In this document: positions 1-5,449 of the stretch, piece by piece | How positions within the stretch are numbered: position 1 is the stretch's first letter | Layout: each line of letters starts with the position of its first letter | Assembly: GCA_026993275.1 (NCBI GenBank) | Contig: JALWUB010000241.1 | Coordinates: 1 to 6,051, forward strand | DNA from: Robiginitomaculum sp. | GTDB taxonomy: Bacteria > Pseudomonadota > Alphaproteobacteria > Caulobacterales > Maricaulaceae | Length of the DNA stretch: 6,051 bases | Direction of reading: 5' to 3' | Made by a program: the position numbers and the translations under genes | The notes under the pieces: model-generated | The model's input: only the letters and a program-made list of their open reading frames with translations | Databases searched by the model: none | What the model was told of the DNA's origin: nothing

Positions 1-1032
1 CACGGTCATCAGCGCGGTGTCGTGCAGGGCGGACAGATCGACTTTGCGGCCCTCATGGCGCATCAGCCCGCGGGGCAGGCGGTGTTCCTGAAACACCTCG
101 GCTATGGTTTGCAGGTAAAACTCCCCGGTCAGGTCCATGACCGACAGGTATTCGTCATAAAAGGCGCGGTGGCGCCCGGCGCTGTCTTCGTCTCCGGCAA
201 CCAGGTGCGCGAAAAACGCCTTGTGGGCATTCACATGGCGGTCCCGGTTCATGTGCATGAAACTGGCCAGTTGCACAAAGCCCGGATAGACCCGGCGCAG
301 CATGCCCGGATGGGGAAACGGCACCGTGGAAACGAGATTGCGGGCAAACCAGTCCAGGGAATGGGTCTTGGCCAGGGTGTTGGGCACGGTTGGCGAGCAG
401 CGCGTGTCAATGGGCGAGCCGATCAGCGTGATCGAGGCCGGACAGGCCGGCTCCTCGTCCTCTGCCATCAGCGCCGCCGCGGCCAGCACCGCGGGGCCGG
501 GCTGGCACACGGCCAGCACATGGGTGCCGCGGCCCAGATGGCGCAAGGATTCGCGCACCAGGTCGATATAGTCATGCAGGTCAAAGCGCCCGGCCATCAG
601 CGGCACCTGACGGGCATCGGTCCACTCGGTGATATAGACATCATGGCCCGGCAGGAATGCGCGCACGGTATCGCGCAGCAAGGTTGCATAATGGCCCGAA
701 AGCGGCGCCACGATCAGCATGCGCGGATCCTGGCGCGGCGTTGCCAGGGCGCGCCTGAAATGCGTCAGCGTCATCCAGGTCCAGCGCCGGGCGGGCTCCG
801 GCGTGACCTTGACCGGCGCCCCCGCAATGCAGGTCTGCTCTATGTTCCAGGCCGGTTTGCCATAACGCCGGGTGGCGCGCTCGAACACATCCGCCGCGGC
901 GCGTAAGGAGCGCCCGGCCAGGGTCCGGGAAAACGGGTTGAGCGGCGATACCGCCATCGCCCCCGCCTGCCTGGCCAGCGCCCGCCAGGGCGCCAGTGCC
1001 GCATGGGTCATTTCATAGCTGCTGTAAAGCAT
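1..1032 (-). CDS. phaZ: Intracellular polyhydroxybutyrate depolymerase PhaZ (partial, C-terminus beyond the window)
   Basis: Cytoplasmic enzyme that hydrolyses stored polyhydroxybutyrate granules to hydroxybutyrate units, releasing carbon and reductant. 344 codons are visible from ATG 1030-1032 to the window edge. The translation matches the intracellular PHB depolymerase family (TIGR01849-like) along its length: RRYGKP near residue 56, IVAPLSGHYATLLRDTV, GHDVYITEWTDAR, a VCQPG box with the presumed nucleophile Cys176 (Cys183 is catalytic in Ralstonia PhaZ1), TVPFPHPGMLRRVYPGF, and FYDEYLSVMDLTGEFYLQT. The visible part ends at TALMTV, just before where the family carries its catalytic Asp; the His lies further on, so neither can be checked. 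Family members are about 410-420 residues, so roughly 70 are missing. The start follows the senC stop by 7 bases, with AGGGA overlapping that stop, so the two genes are probably co-transcribed. The absence of a lipoprotein or signal sequence fits the intracellular class. Confidence 0.93.
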   Translation of the reverse strand, partial: MLYSSYEMTHAALAPWRALARQAGAMAVSPLNPFSRTLAGRSLRAAADVFERATRRYGKPAWNIEQTCIAGAPVKVTPEPARRWTWMTLTHFRRALATPRQDPRMLIVAPLSGHYATLLRDTVRAFLPGHDVYITEWTDARQVPLMAGRFDLHDYIDLVRESLRHLGRGTHVLAVCQPGPAVLAAAALMAEDEEPACPASITLIGSPIDTRCSPTVPNTLAKTHSLDWFARNLVSTVPFPHPGMLRRVYPGFVQLASFMHMNRDRHVNAHKAFFAHLVAGDEDSAGRHRAFYDEYLSVMDLTGEFYLQTIAEVFQEHRLPRGLMRHEGRKVDLSALHDTALMTV

Positions 1033-1039
1033 GGAGTCC

Positions 1040-1666
1040 CTAGCATTTCTTGCCGTCGAGATGGCGGCGCAGGCATCTGGCAATATCATCAACACTTGAG
1101 TTGTGGGTAAACACGGCGGCGTATTTTCCCTGCGCATCCATCAGGAAAATGGCGCTGGTGTGGTCCACCAGATAGGCGTCGCCCTCGCCGGCCTTCTTGT
1201 AATAGACCGCATATTTGTGCGCGATATCGGCGATCTGTTCCGGTGTGCCGGTCAGTCCTTCGAGATTGTCCGGAAAGCCGGGCGAGTGAATGTATTGCGC
1301 CAGGGTCTGCGGCGTGTCGCGTTCGGGATCGACAGAGATGAACACCGGCTGGATGCGCGCCTTGTCCGGCCCCAGCCGGTCCAGCGCCTGGGCCATGAGC
1401 TGCAGGGTGAAGGGGCACACATCCGGGCAATAGGTATAGCCAAAATAGACCAGCATGGGCTTGCCGAGAAAATCCTTGTCGGTGACCGTGCGCCCGTGCG
1501 AATCGGTCAGGGTGAAGGCGCCGCCAATGGCCGCGCCGCCGCCAGAGCGGCCCGCAGGGCTCTTGAGGATCACCTGCAGGCCCAGCGCCAGGGCGGCAAC
1601 AAGGATCAGGGCTGATGCAATGAGCCTGATTCTGCGCAAGACGGGGGAGGGTGCGGAAGGTGGCAT
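1040..1666 (-). CDS. senC: Sco1/SenC/PrrC family copper chaperone, membrane-anchored thioredoxin-fold protein
   Basis: Predicted periplasm-facing protein that delivers copper to, or reduces the CuA site of, cytochrome c oxidase; SenC/PrrC also influences RegB signalling in Rhodobacter. Length is 208 residues, normal for the family. Residues 14-33 form one hydrophobic N-terminal anchor. The thioredoxin fold follows, with the copper-binding motif Y-C-P-D-V-C at Cys80/Cys84, FISVDPERDTP around residues 109-118, and the third ligand His169 in VDHTSAIFLMD. ATG 1664-1666 is the only in-frame methionine before the anchor. The same frame stays open upstream to 2953, but that part lies antisense to regB and has no domain. 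The Shine-Dalgarno sequence is weak (GGTG). Two extra cysteines near the C-terminus (198 and the last residue, 208) are unusual. It is divergent from regB and its stop is 7 bases from phaZ. Calling it senC rather than generic sco rests on the regBA neighbourhood. Confidence 0.93.
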   Translation of the reverse strand: MPPSAPSPVLRRIRLIASALILVAALALGLQVILKSPAGRSGGGAAIGGAFTLTDSHGRTVTDKDFLGKPMLVYFGYTYCPDVCPFTLQLMAQALDRLGPDKARIQPVFISVDPERDTPQTLAQYIHSPGFPDNLEGLTGTPEQIADIAHKYAVYYKKAGEGDAYLVDHTSAIFLMDAQGKYAAVFTHNSSVDDIARCLRRHLDGKKC

Positions 1667-1683
1667 GGGCGCACCATAATCCG

Positions 1684-1727
1684 CTTTGGGGCGCGCGCCA
1701 GCAGTTTTTTCAGCCCCTCTTTGGGGC
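1684..1727. repeat. Short direct and inverted repeats in the senC-regB divergent gap
   Basis: The 126-base gap between the two divergent starts holds a 9-base direct repeat, CTTTGGGGC, at 1684-1692 and 1719-1727 (35 bases start to start). The second copy forms the right arm of an inverted repeat GCCCC-TCTTT-GGGGC (1713-1727). A 10-base palindrome GGCGCGCGCC lies at 1690-1699. These could be operator half-sites controlling both directions. They are short and GC-rich, so chance is a real alternative. No clear GCGNC/GNCGC pair of the RegA/PrrA type is seen in this gap. Confidence 0.35.
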
Positions 1728-1731
1728 CCGG

Positions 1732-1760
1732 TTGCCGGATGGCGCAAGGACTGGTTTAAC
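1732..1760 (+). promoter_or_regulatory. Candidate sigma-70-like promoter for regBA
   Basis: TTGCCG (1732-1737) and TTTAAC (1755-1760) are separated by exactly 17 bases; each hexamer matches the sigma-70 consensus at 4 of 6 positions. Transcription would start near 1767, giving a leader of about 25 bases that contains the regB ribosome binding site. Promoter hexamers in alphaproteobacteria are degenerate, so this is only a candidate. Confidence 0.4.
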
Positions 1761-1792
1761 GGGTGTGACAGCCATCGCGCCGGAGACACTCC

Positions 1793-3103
1793 ATGGGCCA
1801 GCCTGCCACCGCCAAGCGTCTGGGAAGCCATTATGGCGTGCGCGCCCGGACGCTCATCATGCTGCGCTGGATTGCGGTGGCCGGGCAAAGCCTTGCCGTG
1901 CTCTTTGTCGCCTATGGCCTGCATTTCACCATACCGCTGGCGGCCTGCCTGGCGGTGATCTCGGCCAGCGCCTGGCTGAACATTTTTCTGGGCTTTGCCG
2001 GGCCGCGGCTGTCTTCGCGGCGCTCCACCCTGGCGCAACTCGCTTTCGACCTTGTGCAAATCGCGCTCTTGCTGGGCCTGACCGGCGGCCTGGCCAACCC
2101 GTTCCTGCTGTTTCTGGGCGTGCCCGTGGTCGTCGCCATGACCGCCCTGCCCGTGCGCGATGCGCTGCTGCTGGCGGCGCTGGCGGTCCTGGCCCTGGCC
2201 GCCCTGGCGCTGTTCGCCCGGCCCCTGCCCTGGACCCCAGGGATGGAGCCGCAAATTCCACGCCTGTATATTTCCGGCCAGATCGCGGCGATGATGATCG
2301 CCACAGGCTTCATCGCCTTCTATGTCTGGCGGGTGTCCCAGGAGGGCGAGCGCATGCAGGCCGCGCTGACGGCCACCGAGGCCGTGCTGGCCAAGGAAGC
2401 GCGGCTTTCGGCCCTGGGCGGCCTGGCCGCGGCGGTGGCGCACGAACTGGGCACGCCGCTGGGCACCATTGCCCTGGTTGCCGGTGAAATGCGCCATGCG
2501 CTTGCCGGGGACAGCGCGCTTGCAGAAGACGCGGAGCTGCTGGTGGAACAGGCCAAACGGTGCCGCACCATCCTGTCGCGCCTTTCTGCCCCCGGCGCCG
2601 CCGAAGACCCGGTGCATGCGCGCCACACCCTGGCCGAGCTTCTCGAAGAGATTGCCGCGCCGCTGCGCGCCTCGGGCCATGTCATCACCACCAGCGCCAG
2701 GCCCAAGACCGGCTGTCAGGATGACCGCATGCCGGTCTTGCGCCGCCGCCCTGAAATCATGCACGCTCTTGGTGCCTTTGCCGAAAACGCCACGGATTTT
2801 TCCAGGCAGCGCGTTGATCTGGCCGGCTATTGGGATGACAACTGGATCGAGGTGATCATCTGTGATGACGGCGCCGGGTTTGACGAAAAGATCCTTGACC
2901 GGCTGGGCGAGCCTTATGTGACCAGCCGCCCCGGTGGCGACGATCATGGCCATGGCGGCCTGGGCCTCGGCGTATTCATCGCCAAGACCCTGATCGAACG
3001 CACGGACGGCGTGGTCAGGCTTGGCTCCAGCGCCAAACTGGGCGGCGCCATGGTGCGCATCATTTGGCCGCGCCCGGCAATTGAGATATCATCTGCCGTA
3101 TAG
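1793..3103 (+). CDS. regB: RegB/PrrB/ActS family redox-sensing sensor histidine kinase
   Basis: Inner-membrane histidine kinase that reads the respiratory redox state and phosphorylates RegA. The 436 residues show about six membrane segments in residues 22-180. The family's ubiquinone-site heptapeptide GGLANPF is at 98-104. The dimerisation/H-box ALGGLAAAVAHELGTPLG has the phosphoacceptor His217. The redox cysteine Cys257 lies in KRCRTIL, 40 residues after the histidine, the same spacing as His225/Cys265 in Rhodobacter capsulatus RegB. The ATPase domain has an N-box ENATDFS (Asn332), a G1 box DDGAGF (359-363) and a G2 region GGLGLGVFIAKTLIERT (388-404). All residues needed for sensing and catalysis appear present. 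The start ATG 1793 has GGAG at 1782-1785, 7 bases upstream. It is divergent from senC and followed after 60 bases by regA. The ATP-lid loop contains a DDHGHGG stretch, probably normal variation. Confidence 0.96.
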   Translation: MGQPATAKRLGSHYGVRARTLIMLRWIAVAGQSLAVLFVAYGLHFTIPLAACLAVISASAWLNIFLGFAGPRLSSRRSTLAQLAFDLVQIALLLGLTGGLANPFLLFLGVPVVVAMTALPVRDALLLAALAVLALAALALFARPLPWTPGMEPQIPRLYISGQIAAMMIATGFIAFYVWRVSQEGERMQAALTATEAVLAKEARLSALGGLAAAVAHELGTPLGTIALVAGEMRHALAGDSALAEDAELLVEQAKRCRTILSRLSAPGAAEDPVHARHTLAELLEEIAAPLRASGHVITTSARPKTGCQDDRMPVLRRRPEIMHALGAFAENATDFSRQRVDLAGYWDDNWIEVIICDDGAGFDEKILDRLGEPYVTSRPGGDDHGHGGLGLGVFIAKTLIERTDGVVRLGSSAKLGGAMVRIIWPRPAIEISSAV

Positions 3104-3118
3104 GAGCGGCAAGAGGGC

Positions 3119-3133
3119 ATGTTCCAGGGACAT
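3119..3133. promoter_or_regulatory. Near-perfect 15-base dyad in the regB-regA gap
   Basis: ATGTTCCAGGGACAT reads as ATGT-T-CC-A-GG-G-ACAT, symmetric except for one position pair. It lies 31-45 bases upstream of the regA start and downstream of the regB stop. The one-base centre cannot form an RNA hairpin loop without opening the stem, so a protein-binding operator is the more natural reading. No factor is recognised. Confidence 0.3.
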
Positions 3134-3149
3134 TTGAACACAGGCCAGC

Positions 3150-3154
3150 AGGAG
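3150..3154 (+). promoter_or_regulatory. Ribosome binding site of regA
   Basis: AGGAG lies 9 bases upstream of the ATG at 3164 and supports that start. It gives regA its own initiation signal rather than translational coupling to regB. Confidence 0.7.
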
Positions 3155-3163
3155 TAACAGCCA

Positions 3164-3721
3164 ATGCAGACCAAGCCCACCAAACCGGAATTGCCGGCAG
3201 ATCACAGCCTGCTTGTGCTTGATGACGATGTTGCCTTCCGCACCCGCCTGGGGCGGGCGCTGACGGCCCGCGGCTTTGTCGTCAGCGCGGTCGGCACGGT
3301 GGCCGAGGCGATGGACATTGCACGGCTCAACCCGCCGGCCTTCGCCGTGCTCGACATGCGCCTGGAGGATGGCAATGGCATTGATGTGGTCAACGAACTG
3401 CACCGGCGCCGCCCCGACAGCCGGGTGATCATGCTCACCGGTTATGGCAATATCGCCACCGCTGTTGCCGCGGTGAAGGCCGGGGCGATCGACTATCTGG
3501 CCAAGCCCGCCGATGCCGACGATATCGTCAAGGCGCTGCTGGCCCTGCCGGGCGCGGCGCCGGAGCCGCCCGCCAACCCGATGTCTGCCGACCGGGTGCG
3601 CTGGGAGCATATCCAGCGCGTGTTCGAGTTGTGCAACCACAATGTCTCTGAGACGGCGCGCCGGCTCAACATGCACCGCCGCACCCTGCAACGCATCCTC
3701 GCCAAGCGCGCGCCGCGCTGA
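3164..3721 (+). CDS. regA: RegA/PrrA/ActR family redox response regulator
   Basis: Cytoplasmic DNA-binding response regulator, partner of RegB; in characterised alphaproteobacteria it controls respiration, terminal oxidases, carbon and nitrogen fixation or photosynthesis genes. The 185 residues match the family's compact size. The receiver domain (about 14-128) shows the acidic pocket Asp20-Asp21-Asp22, phosphoacceptor Asp64 in VLDMRLEDGNG, switch residue Thr92 in MLTGYGNIATA and Lys114 in YLAKPAD. A proline-rich linker (129-139, PGAAPEPPANP) precedes a Fis-type helix-turn-helix. Its second half, NVSETARRLNMHRRTLQRIL (160-179), is the near-invariant RegA recognition region. It lies 60 bases after regB and is probably in the same transcript. 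In Rhodobacter, regA is instead downstream of senC and divergent from regB. Confidence 0.97.
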   Translation: MQTKPTKPELPADHSLLVLDDDVAFRTRLGRALTARGFVVSAVGTVAEAMDIARLNPPAFAVLDMRLEDGNGIDVVNELHRRRPDSRVIMLTGYGNIATAVAAVKAGAIDYLAKPADADDIVKALLALPGAAPEPPANPMSADRVRWEHIQRVFELCNHNVSETARRLNMHRRTLQRILAKRAPR

Positions 3722-3772
3722 GGCCCTGTCCCGGATCCCGGCCCGGTATGGGAAGCGGCTTTCGGGCAATAC

Positions 3773-3794
3773 GGGGACAAGTGCCCCTGTCTCC
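3773..3794 (+). terminator. Possible weak terminator hairpin after regA
   Basis: GGGGACA (3773-3779) can pair with TGTCTCC (3788-3794) over 7 base pairs including one G-U, with an 8-base loop. It begins 52 bases after the regA stop. Only ATTTC follows rather than a T-run, so it is not a canonical intrinsic terminator; it could be an mRNA 3'-end stabiliser or chance. Confidence 0.3.
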
Positions 3795-3845
3795 ATTTCA
3801 GCGCATAAGTGGACAATCAGAGTGCGTCAGGCTCTCCAAAGAAGA

Positions 3846-3862
3846 TTGATATTGTGAATCAA
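3846..3862. repeat. Inverted repeat TTGAT-N7-ATCAA
   Basis: Perfect 5-base arms, TTGAT at 3846-3850 and ATCAA at 3858-3862, surround ATTGTGA. The arms equal FNR-type half-sites, but FNR/FixK/Anr boxes have 4 bases between them and this has 7, so it is not a standard box. It could be an operator for another regulator of the downstream gene. Confidence 0.35.
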
Positions 3863-3976
3863 GGCCCCACAAGGCTTTGCGGCTCAAGAGCGCTGCAAGG
3901 AAAGCTCCCATGCGCGCCCAAGGCACCTCCTGAAAGCCCTTTTGTGCGCATCCAGACGCGCCGCTATCCCCGCCAT

Positions 3977-3993
3977 AAACCGCAAAACGGTTT
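3977..3993. repeat. Inverted repeat AAACCG-N5-CGGTTT upstream of the outer-membrane protein gene
   Basis: Perfect 6-base arms with a CAAAA centre; the right half also forms the odd palindrome AAAACGGTTTT (3984-3994). It abuts the candidate -35 hexamer at 3991, the position of a repressor or activator site. As RNA it would be a weak hairpin followed by few U residues, so a terminator is less likely. Confidence 0.35.
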
Positions 3994-4019
3994 TCAAAAA
4001 GGCGCGGGATTCTCATGAT
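3991..4019 (+). promoter_or_regulatory. Tentative promoter for the outer-membrane protein gene
   Basis: TTTTCA (3991-3996) and CATGAT (4014-4019) are 17 bases apart, each 4 of 6 against the sigma-70 consensus. This would give a leader of roughly 45-50 bases before ATG 4074. It is weak evidence and offered only as the best-placed candidate. Confidence 0.22.
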
Positions 4020-4073
4020 CGGTGAATGGCCTTACAGTGGAGCCTTGCTGATTCGCTTGCCATGGGGGATGCC

Positions 4074-4862
4074 ATGAGAGGTTTGACAGGCGCGGCCGCG
4101 ATTGCGGCGCTGGCCCTGCTGGCCGGCAGCACACCGGCCCGGGCGGCGCCGGGGGGCTTGCGTGCCGATGCGGGAACTTCGCAATCACAGGGCTATGGCG
4201 CCGACACCAAGGCGTTTGGCTATCGCGCTTTCAAGGTCAAGGCGACGGCGTCGTTTCAGTCCGAATACGTGTTTCGCGGCGAGCAGCGCGCCAAGCACAG
4301 TGCCCAGGGCGGGCTGGAGGTTTCCACCGGCGGCTTTTATGCCGGCGCCTGGGCAATTCTTCCCACTGAGGACCGCTTTGACGCCTTTCAGACCGAGATT
4401 GACCTTTATGGCGGCTATGGCTTTGACCTGACCGATGCGCTTTATGCCGATATCGGCGTGACCGGCTATCTCTATAACGGCCCGCAATTGCTGTTTGCCA
4501 GCCGCGATTCGGTGGAGGTTTATGGCGGTTTGTCGCTATCGGGGCCCTTCAAGCCCAGCCTCTATGGCTTTTATGATTTCCGGGCCCGGGCGGTGACGGT
4601 GGAAGGCGCGCTGGAATACAGCCTGCCCCTTGGCCATACCGATCTGGTGAGCAGCGCCACCGGCGGCTATACCGATGGCCGCGGCTTTTCCTACGGTTAT
4701 TTTCAGGCCGATGAAGAGATTGTCTATCATTTCAACCGCCAGGCCTCGCTGGGCGTAGGCGGCCACTGGGCGATTTCGGAAAACCGGCGCTTCTTGCGCG
4801 GCCTGACGGCCTCGCAAAACAATTCCACCTGGTATGGCATCACCCTCAAGGCGCGGAACTAA
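4074..4862 (+). CDS. Exported outer-membrane protein of the Gcw_chp (TIGR02001) type, function unknown
   Basis: Predicted beta-barrel-like outer-membrane protein of 262 residues, about the size of the TIGR02001/Gcw_chp family. An N-terminal signal peptide has a basic start (MRGL), a hydrophobic core of Ala/Leu at 7-18 and a probable cleavage site after ARA (residue 24). The mature part begins the barrel with the family-like motif ATASFQSEYVFRGEQRAKHSAQGGLEVS (in 57-84), then GFYAGAWA (87-94), EIDLYGGYGFDL (108-119), SVEVYGGLSLSG (146-157) and alternating aromatic/polar strands up to a C-terminal TWYGITLK. An in-frame ATG at 4026 would add 16 residues ahead of the signal peptide. ATG 4074 is preferred because GGGGGA at 4064-4069 suits it and the signal peptide then starts properly. 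The family is often annotated as a putative porin or conserved hypothetical; no substrate can be named. Its end is 4 bases from the convergent coq7. Confidence 0.85.
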   Translation: MRGLTGAAAIAALALLAGSTPARAAPGGLRADAGTSQSQGYGADTKAFGYRAFKVKATASFQSEYVFRGEQRAKHSAQGGLEVSTGGFYAGAWAILPTEDRFDAFQTEIDLYGGYGFDLTDALYADIGVTGYLYNGPQLLFASRDSVEVYGGLSLSGPFKPSLYGFYDFRARAVTVEGALEYSLPLGHTDLVSSATGGYTDGRGFSYGYFQADEEIVYHFNRQASLGVGGHWAISENRRFLRGLTASQNNSTWYGITLKARN

Positions 4863-4866
4863 ACCG

Positions 4867-5394
4867 TCAGATCTTTTCGGACAGGGCAATGGCGGCGCGG
4901 CATCCGGCCTTGATGAAGCCGGTCAGCAGGCCATGGGCCGGGGCGTTGCGGGCGCCCTGTGCAATGGCCGTGTCGCGGTGGCCCAGTTCGTCTTCGCGAA
5001 AGGCGGCAAACATGTCTGCCAGTTCCGGCTCGGCCCCGGCGGCGCGGAGCGCATCGATCTGGCCCTGATAGTGCTCTTCGATGACCTCCTCCACCGCTTC
5101 GGTGCAGGCATGGGCCGCGCTCTCGCTGATCAGGGCCGTGGCGATCCCGAGCGCATGGCTGAGCGGCTGCCACAGGCCGATCAGCGCCGTCGGCCGCTCG
5201 CCGCGGCGGTGCAGTTCATCGTCAAATGCCTTCAGGTGCACATGCTCGCCCAGTTCCATGTCGCGCAGGGTGCGCGTCATGGCGCGCTTGGAGCGCACGG
5301 CGCCAAAGACCCGCTGCTGGGCCTGGTAAATCGCCACTGCGGCCGCCTCGCCGGCATGGTCCACCCGGATCATGCTGCGCACTTGCGCCGCCAT
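4867..5394 (-). CDS. coq7: COQ7-type di-iron 3-demethoxyubiquinol hydroxylase
   Basis: Membrane-associated di-iron monooxygenase that performs the penultimate hydroxylation (ring C6) in ubiquinone synthesis; bacteria lacking the flavin enzyme UbiF often use it. The 175 residues match the short bacterial form. Ferritin-like ligands are all visible: Glu16 in RVDHAGE, Glu50 and His53 in the first ExxH (E-H-V-H), Glu102 in TEAVEEVIEEHY, and Glu136 with His139 in the second ExxH (DELGHRD). The sequence between residues 66 and 98 (PTALIGLWQPLSHALGIATA) is the hydrophobic stretch expected to contact the membrane. ATG 5392-5394 has GGTGAT a few bases upstream and starts directly before the conserved core. 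The frame is open further upstream, but that part would overlap dsbB and has no homology-like content. It lies 55 bases after dsbB and is probably co-transcribed with it. It converges on the outer-membrane protein gene with a 4-base gap. Confidence 0.95.
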   Translation of the reverse strand: MAAQVRSMIRVDHAGEAAAVAIYQAQQRVFGAVRSKRAMTRTLRDMELGEHVHLKAFDDELHRRGERPTALIGLWQPLSHALGIATALISESAAHACTEAVEEVIEEHYQGQIDALRAAGAEPELADMFAAFREDELGHRDTAIAQGARNAPAHGLLTGFIKAGCRAAIALSEKI

Positions 5395-5414
5395 GGCATC
5401 ACCGGGGGGGTGCG

Positions 5415-5439
5415 GACGCGGCGCCCGCCTGGCGCCGTC
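5415..5439 (-). other. Strong GC-rich hairpin between dsbB and coq7
   Basis: GGCGCC at 5420-5425 and GGCGCC at 5431-5436 can pair around a 5-base loop, extended by three further pairs (GAC 5415-5417 with GTC 5437-5439) across a 2-base bulge. In the dsbB-coq7 transcript it sits about 20 bases upstream of the coq7 start. There is no U-tract, so it is not an intrinsic terminator. It could mark an RNA processing or stability site that separates expression of the two genes. Confidence 0.35.
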
Positions 5440-5449
5440 TGCAGCGGGC

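Larger units (their letters stand above)
3722..4073. other. Gene-free stretch of about 350 bases between regA and the outer-membrane protein gene
   Basis: No convincing protein gene is seen on either strand; short open frames here have no recognisable domain or good ribosome site. The stretch is visibly less GC-rich in parts (3838-3863 and 3976-4000) and holds several dyads: the hairpin at 3773-3794, TTGAT-N7-ATCAA at 3846-3862, an interrupted TTGC-GCTC/GAGC-GCAA dyad at 3877-3898, and AAACCG-N5-CGGTTT at 3977-3993 nested inside CGCGCC (3957-3962) / GGCGCG (4001-4006). It probably carries the promoter and operators of the downstream gene and might encode a small RNA. No known RNA family or riboswitch is recognised. 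Confidence 0.6.

Noticed and set aside
22..906. Open frame of 294 codons on the plus strand
   Set aside because: Antisense to the clearly homologous phaZ and made of His/Gly/Arg/Gln-rich sequence; a shadow of that gene.
1667..2953. Long open frame upstream of and in frame with senC on the minus strand, antisense to regB
   Set aside because: Its translation is low-complexity Gln/Gly/Arg/Pro-rich with no domain, exactly opposite the well-conserved regB. It is open because of GC-rich codon bias. Only the part from 1666 down is the Sco protein.
3846..3862. FNR/Anr/FixK box
   Set aside because: The half-sites match but the spacer is 7 bases instead of 4, so it is listed only as an inverted repeat.
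3798..4018. Two overlapping short open frames (plus 3809-4018, minus 3798-4016) in the regA downstream gap
   Set aside because: Neither has a recognisable domain, a convincing ribosome site or protein-like composition, and they cover the dyad-rich stretch.
4026..4073. Upstream ATGs (4026 and 4062) as starts of the outer-membrane protein
   Set aside because: They would add up to 16 residues before a well-formed signal peptide; ATG 4074 has the GGGGGA ribosome site at suitable distance.
4083..4088. Perfect -35 hexamer TTGACA
   Set aside because: It lies inside the signal-peptide coding region of the outer-membrane gene with no gene start suitably downstream.
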